A DNA stretch of 64,000 nucleotides from contig NW_006499436.1 of NCBI RefSeq assembly GCF_000471905.2, positions 2,613,625 to 2,677,624 on the forward strand, read 5' to 3'. The translations under genes and the position numbers were made by a program. This DNA is from Amborella trichopoda. Its lineage: Eukaryota > Streptophyta > Magnoliopsida > Amborellales > Amborellaceae. Positions 15,001-25,557 of this stretch are shown here, one piece after another; positions within the stretch are counted from its first letter, which is position 1, and each line of letters opens with the position of its first letter. The notes under the pieces are model-generated. The model did not search any database and was not told the DNA's origin. It was given only the letters and a program-made list of their open reading frames with translations.

Positions 15001-18000
15001 ACTGTGCAGCAGAACTGAAAAATCCCTCAATTCGAGCTTTAATTCAATTACAAAGATTTGAATGATTCATCCGGATTTTGGCATGTGTAGAGCACTGGAA
15101 GAGGATTTAACACCTCAAAGTTCAGCTTAAAATGCCTCAGTACGTTAGAGAATTGAGCAGTGAAAGTTAGGTGCTTATCGGGCTCTGCTAAAATAGAGAG
15201 CTTTCAAGTCCACCAGCAGTCATGTATGATTTTGCTTCTTCAAAAGAGGGGTCAAATAGTGTCCAAATGACCTGAAATTTGGAAGGTAGGCTTAAAATCC
15301 TATAGATTAAGAACCCACCAAATCTCATCTTGATCGGAGATTGTTTGCTATGACCTCCTTTTTACGCAACTTGACCAGGGCATTGTTCCTTTCCACTGCA
15401 TGCTGCCCATTTTATAAAGAAAGTTCTGTTGAGATTCTTCCAAACATTTGAAGACCCTCCAAGTTTCATCCCCATAAAAGACCATTTAATGGGTCTATGA
15501 GGGAAACGGGGATGTTTGCAAATCATTAACAGCCCCACTTATAAAAGAAAGTATACTGCGTAGGTGTCTGAATTTCACTGAAATTTGATGAGGGGAATAC
15601 CCTCATGCTAACTTGGATGCTCCCGAAGTTGGGCACATGATTTTGGATTGACCAACGGTTAACTGATGCTGCATTTTGGCTACCGACTATCCGGGTGACC
15701 AATTTTTTCTTGCAACGCCTTGCCATATGTGGCGTGTAGGCTGTGCAAGAGCTGCAATTCACCTCAAAGTGAATATAGGTGAGCTCCCGCAAAAGATTCA
15801 TCAGATGACAGGGGCGTGAGATGGGAACAGGAGGCTATGGTTGTGAGGATCTGTAGAAGCAGCTTGCTTGACTAGGAAAAGAAAGAGTGAGGACTTCATT
15901 TCATAAAAGTGACATGTCTATTAACCTTATGTCCTATCTCTAGTACGCATAAGATGTAATACTCTCATTGAAAGATGCAAACATTGGCCTAGGAAGATAG
16001 CATATCATGATCTGAAGCTGGAAGATGCACAGATCAATGACATCCAAAAGTGATCATTTTGTGTGGTTATCTTCTTCTGTATGGCTAGAGAGGGGCCAGG
16101 GTTCACCTTCTCTCCCAAGATAGACTAGAAACATATCCTTCAGAATTTCTTTGCCCTTTGTTTTTTTTTAGTATTTATTTTAAATAGGTAAGATTTCCCC
16201 TTGGATTTGGCCAACTTAGCTGTAGATTTTACTGTTGGTTTATTCCAGTTCTAAAACATGTGAGAAATCTTTCCATCTCAACAGAGTGAATAGTTTCCCA
16301 TGGTTTTAATGATGCACTAACTAAAATTTAATGAGAATAGAAATATTGTGGAGCTTCTGATGGTCAAGAAATCTTTTTATGCGTTAGTTGACATATATGA
16401 GTCTCTTGCAATCTATAGTGCGCACACATTCTATTCTTTTCTATTATTATGTTATACTGTATTTGATGATATTTTATATTGAATTATATTGTATTGCATT
16501 GTATTATTTTGGTATACTATATTTATAATATATGACTGGTAGGATTTACTATATTATATTATTGTATTATACTATATTATATTATATTATATTTTATCAA
16601 ATTATGTTATGTGGGTCCAAGGATATACATATGGATGGGCTTATGAATGTCATTGGAACTTGGAGCAATGTGGTGGGCTATGTTGGTTGAGTTCCAACTT
16701 TGAGGCTTATGATCATGTCTATGGTCCTTGTAGGCCACTGGAGAAGAATAATTTGTGGGATGCCTTCGGTGCTTGGAAAGGGCATTTAATGCCTTTCATT
16801 TCACATATGGAATGAGGGGTGAATTATGTTTCTATGATGATGTGCCAATAGTATTCACTGAGTGTCTTATCTAATTATTTTGTCAAGTGGTTATATGTAC
16901 TTCGGATTGATGAGCAATTGAGGATCCTGTGGTCTTAGACTCAGTTGCTTCTCTCTTTGGAGTGGGAGATGATATGTTTGGTGCAGGTTCTATGGCTTTG
17001 CCAGATCTCATGTTGATTCATTGAATACCTTTCCGTTGGACTTGGATCTTGGTTGCCAGGGATCCTTGTCTTTCACTTTGAGCTCATGCATTTCAATCAC
17101 AATTTACTCCAGAATGAAGTTAGTATTTGCAGATCTCTTTCTATGTGCAAGGGCGACGGATATTCATATTATTCAAGAAACTTTAATTGTCAAGGGGATC
17201 CTATTTGTACGGAATGAGGAGCTTCTTTGGAGATTGGATCTAGAAAGGGTGATACTTCTTCATGGACTCAGTAACTTTGGTATGTTGGAGGAAGATGGAA
17301 AATTTAATTGCTGGAGATGTCTAGTGCACATCTCTAGGAGAGGGAGGAAGAACAAGAAAAAAAAAGGGAAGACATCTGGGGATTGTTTTGGAAACATTAA
17401 TTTTGGGAATGGGAATTGCACCCGATAGCAAAGCTCCTACGAGTGAGGGAAAGAGGCAAAGAAGAGTGCAAGATGAGTGAAGGAAATTTCATGATGGGAG
17501 GAATACAGGGTGAGGCAATTGAAGGATTGTCTTATTACATTGACGTGGATGGCAGAAAGCTCAAGGTTAGGACTGGGAGAGATGAAGAATATAATTACTC
17601 AGAAGTTATGAAATACAAGATGTCTTTGGATTGGGTTGAGTTTTCCTCCCTGCCATATTGTTGAGGTGCTCTAAAAGATCTTTCATGGAAGAGGTGACAT
17701 AAGTTGTGTCCAGTCTTGAGACAAGGCCTTTCCATTGGATGCCTTTTTTCTTATCTCACTTCCAAGTGTTTTGAGATGTCACTGGAAGCGATTGCCATAA
17801 GTCCACCAAAAATTGTTTTTGGTTTTAAAATACTGTTTGAGGTCATGGGGACCTTCCTTCTGTTGTGCCGTAAAAGAAGGCTCAGGAAATCAAGGACTTT
17901 GTACCAGGCATGTACAACATAGGAGAAGGTTTAAGCTAAAAAATCAAGGAGATCATGCCACTAAATTTTTTTTGTGATGTTTGCACTAAATCCTTGTTAT

Positions 18001-21000
18001 CAATAATTATTACCAGGGAAGTTTTTTCTTCCTGCCTGCCCTCTAACAAGGATCATTTAATGGATTGATGGTTAGATGAGGAAAAGTGAGGTTCATGGAG
18101 ATTGTGGTCATATCTGATGATTAGTTGAGGATGGTGTCATGTGGAGGGATGTGCCTTTAAATACTGCAAAAGGAAAAGAGAGGGACAAGAGCTCTTCAAT
18201 CTTGTCCACAATACGATTAGGGCTGAGTCCTAAAATATTACATGCATGCATCATTTGTCTTTAAAGACTAACAAATGATGAAAAGGACCAGAATATTATA
18301 GTATATGATGTTCTCATGAGGAAGCAAGAGATATCATCAGGAATTTGCTACAAGAAACTGATGTCTCTCAACTTTTGGACACTTAATGAAGAAACAGGCA
18401 AGCTGTAATAAAGATGGCAGACAAGGCAATGATAACGTCCTATTGTGACTCAAGGTGCATATTACTCTTCGTGAAACACATTGTGTGTGTGGTGTTTGTA
18501 TACTTGCAATTTATACAACATTAATTGTGCAAATTCTACCTTTCCTTTTATGTTTGCCAGGAGATTCAGATATTTTAGGGTTGTTACTTTTTCGTTTTCC
18601 TGTTGTAAGTTTTGATTCTTTACGATTTAGAGTCATTTTCATACAAACAACAAGGATTCTTGTCATTTTACGTATTTGGTGGTTGAGCAAGATGATTTGA
18701 TATGACAGATTCTGTACAAAGTAGTTTTGATTCCGTCATGCTGCAAGAGACCAAAAAAAAAAAAAAAAAAGCCATTCGGGAATTTTTCATGAAAATTTTC
18801 TATCTGGAAAAGGGCGATTGTACTGATTGTTGATTGACTGAACCATCTCTGTCATCCTTCTGTAAAGCAAGATCTATCTTGGATTACTAAAACAGGTTAA
18901 CCAAGTATGGCTCCAGATTTGATCCAGTTACTCACAAATGAAGGTGCTTGGGATTTTTTTCGATAGTTGACTGCTATGCATTATGGCATCATGTTGTACA
19001 CAAGGGAACATACATTATGCGATGTATACGAAGTAATTAAAGGTTTGGCTGGGATACACCATAACCATCTAGAATGAAGATAATCATCTTCATTATCATC
19101 CGAACCTTATCCCAACTTTTTGGGGTTGGCAACATGAATCCTATTCTACCATATTGGATCATGATTAATGATAGAGATGTGGCAAAAGTTTTACGTTGAT
19201 TGCCAACCTAACACAACTCTCCTTCCGCACCAGGGCAGTTCTAAAATGAAGATACTACAAGTTATTATTAAAAAGGAGCAGATGAATGGTATTCCTGACC
19301 TAAGCTACATGTTGGCGTAAAATCACTAGGGAAGTAAAAAGGGAGTGTAGAAGAAGTCAACTTTACTCAAAAAAGGGACTTCAGAAGAAGTATGTGATGT
19401 TATAAATTTTCCATCAACACAGTCTTGTATTTGTAAAAATAAGGAATCTGCTCAATGAGAGTAACATTTTGAGTAGTAAAGATCTTAGGTGAGAAAGGAT
19501 CATGTCATGTGTAAGCCCTTTCATCTAGTGCATAATGAAAACACGCAGTACAGACAAGAAGATTCATGAATATTTTAAATATCTAGGAGTTTATGACTAG
19601 GATTCTAGTTGGGATTTACCACCTCTAGAAGGATTTCAACTTCTCCTTGTTAAGTTGCTCTTTGTTCGTCGACCAAACAGGATTTAGAAGAGGGTATTTG
19701 CAAAGGAAAACATTTTTATTTGCCCACGGATGTACTGCTACAGTTTTGTCTCTCTCCAATTGGAGGCCTTGAGTGCATTTATTTGGCCTCAAATTTTGTG
19801 CACACATTTTCTTTGACTTTATTTGGCCTCAAATTTGGTGTACACATTTTCTTTGATCCAAGTAAGAAGATTGGTAGAAAATATTAGAAAAGGAAAACTT
19901 AGAATATAGTTTTTCTGAGGGACGATTTCTTGTACCAGAGTCCATGGGACTCAGGTAAATCATGGAATTAGAAACCATAAGTTCTTAAAACATCTTTTGA
20001 GCAGGCATGCAATTTTGGCACACTTGACGTGTCCTGCATATGCATACATTGGTGATCATCTTGTTACATAACCGTCTAATCTCTACATTTTCTTGTCTGT
20101 CAGTGTATATATTATGATGTATAATCAGTTTTTATAGTTACTTTTCTGATTGATGGCTTGTCATTCTATTACAGTTACAGAATGGTCAGACACTATTACT
20201 TTTCTGATTGATGGCTTGTCTTTCTATTACAGTTACAGAATGGTCAGGGGGACTTTATGTTTCTCCTACTGTGGCTGGTAGCAGGTCTGGTGGGTTGATT
20301 GCTGGAGCTTGGGCAGCTATGATGTCTCTAGGATTGGAAGGTGATTCTTCTGATTTTGTCGTGCTTTTTCTGAAATAATGATAGGAAATGTTATCTTTAT
20401 TCTTGTTTTTGTTTCTTCCTCGATTGTTGATGGGTCACTGCCATTCCCATTTTGCATGCAGGGTATATGGAACATACGAGGGTGCTTATGGAAACATCCA
20501 AGAGAATTCAGAATGGGTGAGAAAAACTCATTTGGAAACATCTCTCTCTCTCTCACACAGTCACACACATCTCACACATTTAACGATTATTGGCGCCAGT
20601 GAGACTGACTAGGTCTTTTGTCAGGATAAAGGAAATCTCAGAATTATTCATCATTGGAAAGCCCCATATGACAGTAATAGCATTTGGATCAAAGGTGATA
20701 GATATTTTCAAAGTTAATGATGTTATGTCATCCAAGGGTTGGCACTTAAATGCCCTGCAAAAGCCAAGCAGGTTAGGATTGTTACCATTTTAATATATCT
20801 TAAAACACAGTGGGATTTTCAATGACAAAGTACAAACTTGGATTTCCTTCTTTTTTGTCTTATCAGTGTGCATATCTGCGTAACCCTTCAGCACACACCT
20901 GTTGTTGAGGATTTCTTGATAGATTTAAAAGAATCCGTGAAAATTGTGAGTGGATATTCTCTTATAGATTCTCAAAGGCATTTGTGTTTTTTTATCTTCT

Positions 21001-21232
21001 CTGGTCATATTAATATTGAGTGGTGCATTGAAGATAGACCTTTCATCATATTTTTCTCTTTTTCTCTCATTGACTATTTGAGGTCTCTTTGTTGGTTTCC
21101 TTTTTGCAGGTTAAAGAAGAACCAGGAACAATTGAAGGTGGCCTTGCTCCCATTTATGGAGCTGCCGAGAAAATGCCTGATAGAGGAATGGTTCAGGATT
21201 TGATTGTGGCTTTCATGGATAGTACTTGTTAG
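31..21232 (+). CDS. DPL1: Sphingosine-1-phosphate lyase, 3' portion (12 exons, N-terminus off window)
   Basis: Cleaves phosphorylated long-chain bases to a fatty aldehyde and phosphoethanolamine using pyridoxal phosphate; known family members sit in the ER membrane. Exons read with consistent phase: 31-90, 1150-1374, 1675-1816, 3202-3252, 3414-3505, 4669-4795, 5650-5665, 20233-20340, 20462-20516, 20625-20771, 20867-20945, 21110-21232 (TAG stop). They give about 407 residues; the known plant enzyme has about 540, so roughly 130 N-terminal residues, including any membrane anchor, lie upstream. Recognisable blocks are [16 protein letters not shown] (exon 2), [13 protein letters not shown] (exon 3), [16 protein letters not shown] (exon 4), [18 protein letters not shown] (exon 5), the probable PLP-lysine region [15 protein letters not shown] (exon 6) and [12 protein letters not shown] (exon 8). 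All junctions are GT..AG and no internal stop is seen, so the gene looks functional. The intron between exons 7 and 8 (5666-20232) is full of transposons. Identity is from remembered family motifs, with no search run. Confidence 0.93.
801..1079. repeat. Two-copy direct tandem repeat, period about 140 bp
   Basis: Lies in the lyase intron just before exon 2. The unit begins GGGCTGGAAAGAGGCAC at 801 and recurs as GGGACTGGAAAGAGGCAC at 941; both copies share GGGGTTTATATGCGAGATAA and end near CCATGTTCTA. The copies are clearly related, with scattered substitutions. No terminal inverted repeats are seen. Confidence 0.85.
1842..1923. repeat. Two-copy direct tandem repeat, period 41 bp
   Basis: A nearly perfect duplication immediately after lyase exon 3, starting in a T run; the motif TGATATTAGTCTTATAGG occurs at 1851 and 1892. 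It lies inside the intron and does not touch the donor site at 1817. Confidence 0.85.
5650..5665 (+). other. DPL1: 16-nt microexon of the lyase gene
   Basis: The sequence CACCAATTTGTTGCTG lies between acceptor CCACAG and donor GTAAGT. It encodes HQFVA plus the first base of a Val codon, exactly the residues expected between IRK (end of exon 6) and VTEWSGG (exon 8). Phase agrees on both sides: exon 6 ends on a codon boundary and exon 8 begins with the last two bases of the Val codon. It is followed by an intron of about 14.6 kb. Confidence 0.85.
5757..7388. mobile_element. Palindrome-rich non-autonomous DNA transposon with target duplication
   Basis: Element 5765-7380 (about 1.6 kb) is bounded by the direct repeat ATTAAAAC at 5757-5764 and 7381-7388. 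Its ends are short inverted repeats, TATAGTTGTTGG on the left and GGTAACTATA on the right. Both subterminal zones (about 5785-6180 and 7000-7360) are packed with GGAATC/GATTCC half-sites, many paired as palindromes such as GGAATCATGATTCC. The AT-rich centre (6190-7000) holds a diverged internal duplication around TTGATTTTATTGCCGTGTGC (6734 and 6870). No transposase reading frame is seen. An 8-bp duplication is typical of hAT elements, but the AT-rich junction leaves the exact length uncertain and the termini are not classic hAT. Confidence 0.75.
7500..8480 (-). pseudogene. Copia retrotransposon relic (RT and RNase H pieces)
   Basis: The minus strand, read from about 8480 down to 7500, follows the order of the Copia pol 3' half with many stops and shifts. 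It runs from an RT start block ([15 protein letters not shown], near 8270) through [10 protein letters not shown] (near 8100) and a C-terminal block ([15 protein letters not shown], near 7840) to [20 protein letters not shown] (near 7690) and a final [14 protein letters not shown] block (near 7540). The central RT catalytic part is missing, so an internal deletion is likely. No LTRs were recognised. It abuts the palindrome-rich transposon to the left. Confidence 0.7.
8732..8905. repeat. Two-copy tandem repeat, period 100 bp
   Basis: ATCCAAGTGTCTAGTACATG recurs at 8732 and 8832, followed in each copy by a similar stretch ending in a CGACAYGT motif. Intronic; no coding content. Confidence 0.75.
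9016..9185. repeat. Degenerate tandem repeat of about 40-50 bp units
   Basis: Four imperfect copies of a unit with the core GGCTTACAAGATTT followed by an ATTGAAA-like tail. Immediately upstream of the LINE insertion. Confidence 0.55.
9319..13694 (+). mobile_element. L1-type LINE insertion with target-site duplication and A tail
   Basis: The 4.4-kb insertion lies in sense orientation in the large lyase intron. It is flanked by GACGCATTAGAA (9307-9318) and GACACATTAGAA (13695-13706), 11 of 12 matching, and ends in an A run after GTTAT. Only about 30 bp precede the endonuclease ATG at 9350, so the copy has no ORF1; it may be 5'-truncated or of an ORF2-only type. Sense LINEs in introns are usually tolerated if their splice and poly(A) signals are weak. 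The near-identical target duplication argues for a moderately young insertion. Confidence 0.88.
9350..13439 (+). pseudogene. LINE ORF2: endonuclease, reverse transcriptase, zinc-knuckle region, RNase H (broken)
   Basis: Domains appear in plant L1 order. The APE-type endonuclease starts [17 protein letters not shown] (9350) and continues to the SDHCPI-type block (near 10020). The linker includes [19 protein letters not shown] (near 10408). RT motifs are APGPDGF (near 10717), [17 protein letters not shown] (near 11258) and the catalytic [10 protein letters not shown] (near 11405). Then come [15 protein letters not shown] (near 11953), a Cys/His block [18 protein letters not shown] (near 12608) and an RNase H domain starting [17 protein letters not shown] (near 13047) and ending near 13439. 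In-frame stops (for example after 9538, near 10192, 10882 and 13199) and several frameshifts make it non-autonomous. Confidence 0.9.
13707..19070. other. Intron stretch without a supported gene
   Basis: Part of the large lyase intron. It holds GTGTTGACAC-type repeats near 13710-13830, an AT-rich low-complexity block of TTATATTATA-like sequence (about 16430-16600) and an A18 run at 18753-18770 that could be a retroposon tail. Open frames at 17021-17428 and 17416-17664 give peptides I do not recognise. Parts of 14800-15500 read like LTR or retroelement non-coding sequence, but no boundaries were found. Confidence 0.5.
16609..16815 (+). pseudogene. Possible LINE endonuclease fragment
   Basis: The peptide contains [19 protein letters not shown], which resembles the 'VYGP..(R/E)..LW.ELG' stretch of plant LINE endonucleases (it precedes the GGDFN block). 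The frame closes soon after and no RT follows in the same frame. Weak, motif-only evidence. Confidence 0.3.
19073..19245 (-). mobile_element. RTE-type LINE 3' tail fragment
   Basis: Starts with ATC-rich sequence (the complement of the usual TTGATGATG tail), then CTTATCCCAACTTTTTGGGG, which is the common 3' end of plant RTE elements read on the minus strand. Only the 3' noncoding end is present. Similar fragments lie near 35172 and 54840. Confidence 0.55.
19778..19857. repeat. Two-copy direct tandem repeat, period 40 bp
   Basis: TTTATTTGGCCTCAAATTT recurs at 19778 and 19818, each followed by an ACACATTTTCTTTGA tail. Intronic. Confidence 0.8.
20138..20247 (+). repeat. DPL1: Duplicated 3' splice site of lyase exon 8 (period 58 bp)
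   Basis: A 52-bp stretch carrying the polypyrimidine tract, the TTACAG acceptor and the first 15 exon bases is present at 20138-20189 and 20196-20247 with one mismatch. The second acceptor (exon start 20233) gives the conserved reading frame. The first (exon start 20175) would add 58 nt, shift the frame and meet TAG at 20278-20280. Confidence 0.9.
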
Positions 21233-22600
21233 CTTTTCTGTGGATTCATAGCTCAAATTGTGGTTCTTTGTTTTCCTATCCAGAGCCTGGTGAGTGGTTC
21301 ATTTGAATACAACTTATGTAATCTTTCATTTGTTCATTTGAATTTTGTCTGACCAGAATGGTTATAAATTAAGCCATGTTATTATTGTAGTGAAATCTTG
21401 TATATTCAGCAATAATTCAGTATATCATTGTGCTTATGCGAACAAATTGATGTTAACTTGTGAGTTAAACTATCCATCAAAGGAAGTTTTTCAAGTATAT
21501 GAAGAATAATGGAGGAACAAAAAAATTAAGTCTTAGACATTGATGGTTCAAGGTTCTTAGAGTTCTTTATTGTGATGCACTATTAATTTGACATGCACTT
21601 TGGGTTGTTCTTGAAGGTGGTGATGGAGGTTTTCTTTCATACACAGCTTATTATGCATTATAGAATGTTTATCCTATAATGAGGAGACATCGTTTGGAGC
21701 TTTTCAAAGCTCATAGATATAATGCTTTTGGTGTATGATATGCAGTAGAGCTCATGTGAATGAGAAACCTTCATTTGAAACCAGTGCTTTAAAAGTCGGC
21801 TTATGTGGCTGTGCCGGTCAGTTAGATCCCAGTCGACGCTGTGAACCAGCTGAGTTAGACAGGTTTGGCTAATTCGGCCTTTCCAAGCTTACAAAAGAAT
21901 TTCTAAAAATTTTTAAAATCAAATTTTGTTGGATTGTAGAAAAAAATTGATAACTATATTACATACTTTGATGGAATTGTTGAATTGTCGTGAATACCAA
22001 GACTCTAGTTCCTAAGTGCCACAGTCATTGCACAGTGAAAAAATGCAGTAAATCTCAATGTTCATATTTATATTATTGATTAAATATCAATATCATTTTT
22101 AAATGAGCCAAAACATATTATAAAACCAAAAGGAACGATGTGATTACTTAGTCACCCTGACCACCATTGTCCTGACCATCATGCCACGTTGGATTGAGAA
22201 ATTACCAAAACAAAAAGCAAACGTAAAAATTCTGTACTAAATAAATATTTTTTAAAAATTAATCTTTTTAAGAAAAATATAAAACCGAGGAAACAAATTG
22301 AACTTATTCGAAACAAAGGAAAACATGAACAAAAGGGATATCTAAATTATTCAACACAATATTTACAATAACCCCAATAAATTAAATATGATACTAATTT
22401 AAAAAAAAAATCGTACAGAATCTGTAGCGTACTTTCAGAAAGATAGAGAATTGAGCAAGAAAGTCATTAGAAATTAGGGAAAGAACTACAGAACATTTAT
22501 TTGAATCACCTCTTCAGTGGCCTCCATGGAATGGTTCATATGTGATAACATTTTGCCCTATTCTATTTCTTCCTCCCCATCATAAGTGATGCCCCAATCC
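21233..22600. other. Lyase 3' flank, no further gene seen
   Basis: AT-rich sequence holding the presumed 3' UTR. No canonical AATAAA close to the stop was identified with confidence. At 21782 the string CAGTGCTTTAAAA resembles the terminus of the hAT-like element at 24703, but no matching right end was found. Confidence 0.4.
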
Positions 22601-24702
22601 ACCTCATCTGATGGAGCATGAGTTGGCAAAGGAATTAGCTTCTATGCAGAATTTATTATTGACTGAGTTGAATGAAGGGGTTGTTCTCGTCAAATTTGGC
22701 TCATGGACGATCTTTGTTGCAATATTGCCCAGATCACCGCAAAGCTCGTATTCAGTGTCTCTGTCTTCTTGATTGCCAGCATCTCTCTTGATTACTAGCA
22801 TCTACCTCTTCAACAATTGCCGATTTCTAGGCTGGCCTACCCTCTGCATGAGGAATTCGAGCGGCCACCTCCCAGTCTAGCACATCATTAAGCTGATCAA
22901 AGAAGAAGTCAGTGCCATCCTCCTTTCCCAAAAATATTGGCTTTGCAAAACCAAGCAATGGGCTAAATGTGCGCTTGGGCCCTCCAATCAACTGGGTAGT
23001 CTAAATGGAAAGGTAGGCCCAAAGACTGGAGGCTTAGTTTTTTTTCCGAACTTGATGTGAAGCCTGTTGTTGGTGTTCACTATGAGAGCATTATGATTGG
23101 CAAACAAGTAGCGATGATTGGCCCTACTTCATTAGTAGCAACACTTGCATGAAGGTTTCCCCTGATGCAAAAAGTTAGGGAGCATAAATTTGTTGCAGGC
23201 CTCATAGTAAGGCAAGTTTCCCAATCTGTCCTAATGCAACTACCCATCCAAATTGGGATGCCTTTTGGAGAGCAGGGGATACAAGCAGCCTTGGTCAAGC
23301 CCCTGCTGCCGAGAAAAGCGTTGAGGGTAATAAGCCTCCAGTTGCTTATCACTCCCAATTGTAAGGGAGTATGCTACCCTTGCTTCTCAACAAGTACATG
23401 ATCTCCACCTCAGTAGTCGGGAAGCCATCCAGTACTGCCCCTACTATGTCTTCAAAAGCCTGATCTATAAATGTGCCAAAAGGGACGACCTTGCAGCCCT
23501 CGAAGAAAGTTGGTCCTTCGAAAAAGCTCTTAACCTCATTTGCAGGCATGAAATTAGCCTGGATCCCCATGATCTTTAGCATTTGTGCACAACTTGCATT
23601 AGACAAGACATGGTTTGGTGTGTATATTTGGAGAAAGTAAGCTAAAAGTCAACCCAAATAATTAATGAACAGGAAATGCTGTGTTGAAGATCCGCTGTTC
23701 AACCTCGCTGGTAATAAACTTCTCGTTCTTATCAATAAGCCCCTGGCCATCTGGGCCTTTGACATTGGCCTACTTTCCCCTAAAAATGGCACCTAGTCCA
23801 TGATAGAGGCTGCCTAACATTGCTTGCCAAGGCGGACTTCTTGCCAGTTGTTGTTTCACATGCAACTTAAAAGCATTCCTGAATGATCATGTCACCTCTT
23901 GAGGAAAGCAGAGGGAATTTGGAATGGAATAGGGTGAGATAGGCTTCAAGATGCAGCCTATCTTTGGCTAGCTTGCAGGGCTTAAGTCATTCTCGTCTAT
24001 GAACTGTGGGAGTCCCTTTTGCATTGGGTAACTCCCTATCCCATGGTATTCTGTCTTGTCTGGATGAGTGTCTGTGCCATAGAAATAGTCTAGCTAAGTG
24101 TCCCTAAGGTTTTCTGCAGCTTAATTGAACCAACTTGTCATACTCATGAAAGAGCTCTTGGAGACTTTCAAGGGATGCTAACCCATCAATGGGTTCATTA
24201 TTGAAAATGGTGGCATTTGGGGTAATACACTTATCATACATCTCCCCCAACATTGAAAGGCCCATGATAAACTGCATATCTAACAAAGGTATGCCACACT
24301 TCCTATGATCCATAGCATCAGTGTTGGTCTCATGGCTCCAAATCATTAAAAAGGCTCTGAACATGTTGGAGCACCATTCATATACCCTTATAGAGAATTT
24401 ATAGGTTGCCAATAGAGATTTCTCGTGCAACTCATTTTTGAAACTCTCTTGGACATTTGCAATAGAGGAATAGTACCATCGGAGGTACTAAAGCTCCCCT
24501 TGAAATCTCAAGCCTTTGTTTGACCAACATAGAGTGGTGCTCCTTTTTTCCAGAGTTAGCAGGTTTGGCGTGATCCCACATCTCTATGAAGATACTGTAT
24601 GAAGATAAAGGAAGAGGCCTTTCTCCTCCCTTCACCGGTCATCAAGACCCTCATCAAAGCCAAAGGGCCTGAACCTAACAGGCTTAGAAACACAAGTGAT
24701 AC
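22600..24702 (-). pseudogene. Possible plant-mobile-domain (PMD) gene or transposon relic
   Basis: Minus-strand open pieces keep coherent peptide character over about 2 kb: 24432-24635, 24104-24430, 23349-23606, 23080-23358 and the stretch around 22850-22960. The segment WSHETNTDAMDHRKCGIPLLD (near 24270-24340), followed by a G(L/I)...GEMYD-type stretch, resembles the 'W....T......GE..(I/L)(S/P)L.D......GLP..G..YDE' pattern of plant mobile domains. Stops and shifts break it and no exon structure is convincing. Family assignment rests on pattern memory only; a retroelement gag-like ORF is the alternative. Confidence 0.35.
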
Positions 24703-25557
24703 CAGTGTTTTAAAATGTGGGATGTGGCCGTATGCATTGAGGGGGGGGGGGGGGCAGATGTGGTGCATCACTGCAATGCGGTCAATAAATATAATTTGTT
24801 AAAAAATTTTAAAAAATAGGTTAATGCATAGAAAAAAATATGGAAGTAATGTATGCAATAGTAGGTATTTAGTTTATTCATTAACTCCAAAAGTATTGGC
24901 TGTCAGGGATTCTGTATCCACTATCCCTTGATATAGACTAAAAACTTGAAACTAGCTTCATAAAACATTTAACAATCAATAACCATAAGTATAAATTTGC
25001 AACCACAAACTTTAAAGTTACAAAATGCTACAAACTAAAAGTCTATGAAGATTAAAGAGTTAAAAAGTCAAGCTCAAGAATAGTCAATACAATCATCATC
25101 ATTTCTCAATTCTTTTTGACTTCCTCAAATCAGCACCCAATAGATACAAATCAACAACCAAGCATCAATCAATACATAAATCGAATAACTTCACAAAATC
25201 AAATTTCTGCCAATTTTGTTTTTTTTTGTTTTTTGATTCATTCGATCCAAAAAAGCCATGGATGTCGCGGAAAACTGATGTTTGGGGGGTTTAATACCCT
25301 CCAAACCCTTTCCCCCCCTTTTCGGGGGTCAAAAAGTCTCAAATACCACTGCCCGAGGGGTTCATTTTTGTAATATTGGCGGACCGCATATGCGGGATTA
25401 TGTGTCCTATGCTGGATGCGGCCACATATGCAAGGAGATGTGGCCACATCTATCCAGAGCGCATATGCGGGCATTTGCGATGCGTTGCCCAGCGCATAAC
25501 ACTTGATGCGGTCGCCTATGAGGTGATGCGGCTGCATTTTAAAACACTGAGTGATAC
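24695..25557. mobile_element. hAT-like non-autonomous transposon with perfect 8-bp target duplication
   Basis: Element 24703-25549 (847 bp) is flanked on both sides by AGTGATAC (24695-24702 and 25550-25557). The terminal inverted repeat is CAGTGTTTTAAAATG, with the right end as its exact reverse complement. The ends are rich in GCGGC(C)GCAT-like and CATATGCG motifs, common for subterminal transposase sites. It has no transposase frame. It contains a G run near 24741 and sits at the 5' edge (minus-strand sense) of the PMD-like relic. Confidence 0.9.

Noticed and set aside
17021-17664. Two overlapping + strand open frames in the large lyase intron
   Set aside because: Not recognised, AT-rich surroundings and no splice or family support; kept only as part of the unexplained intron stretch.
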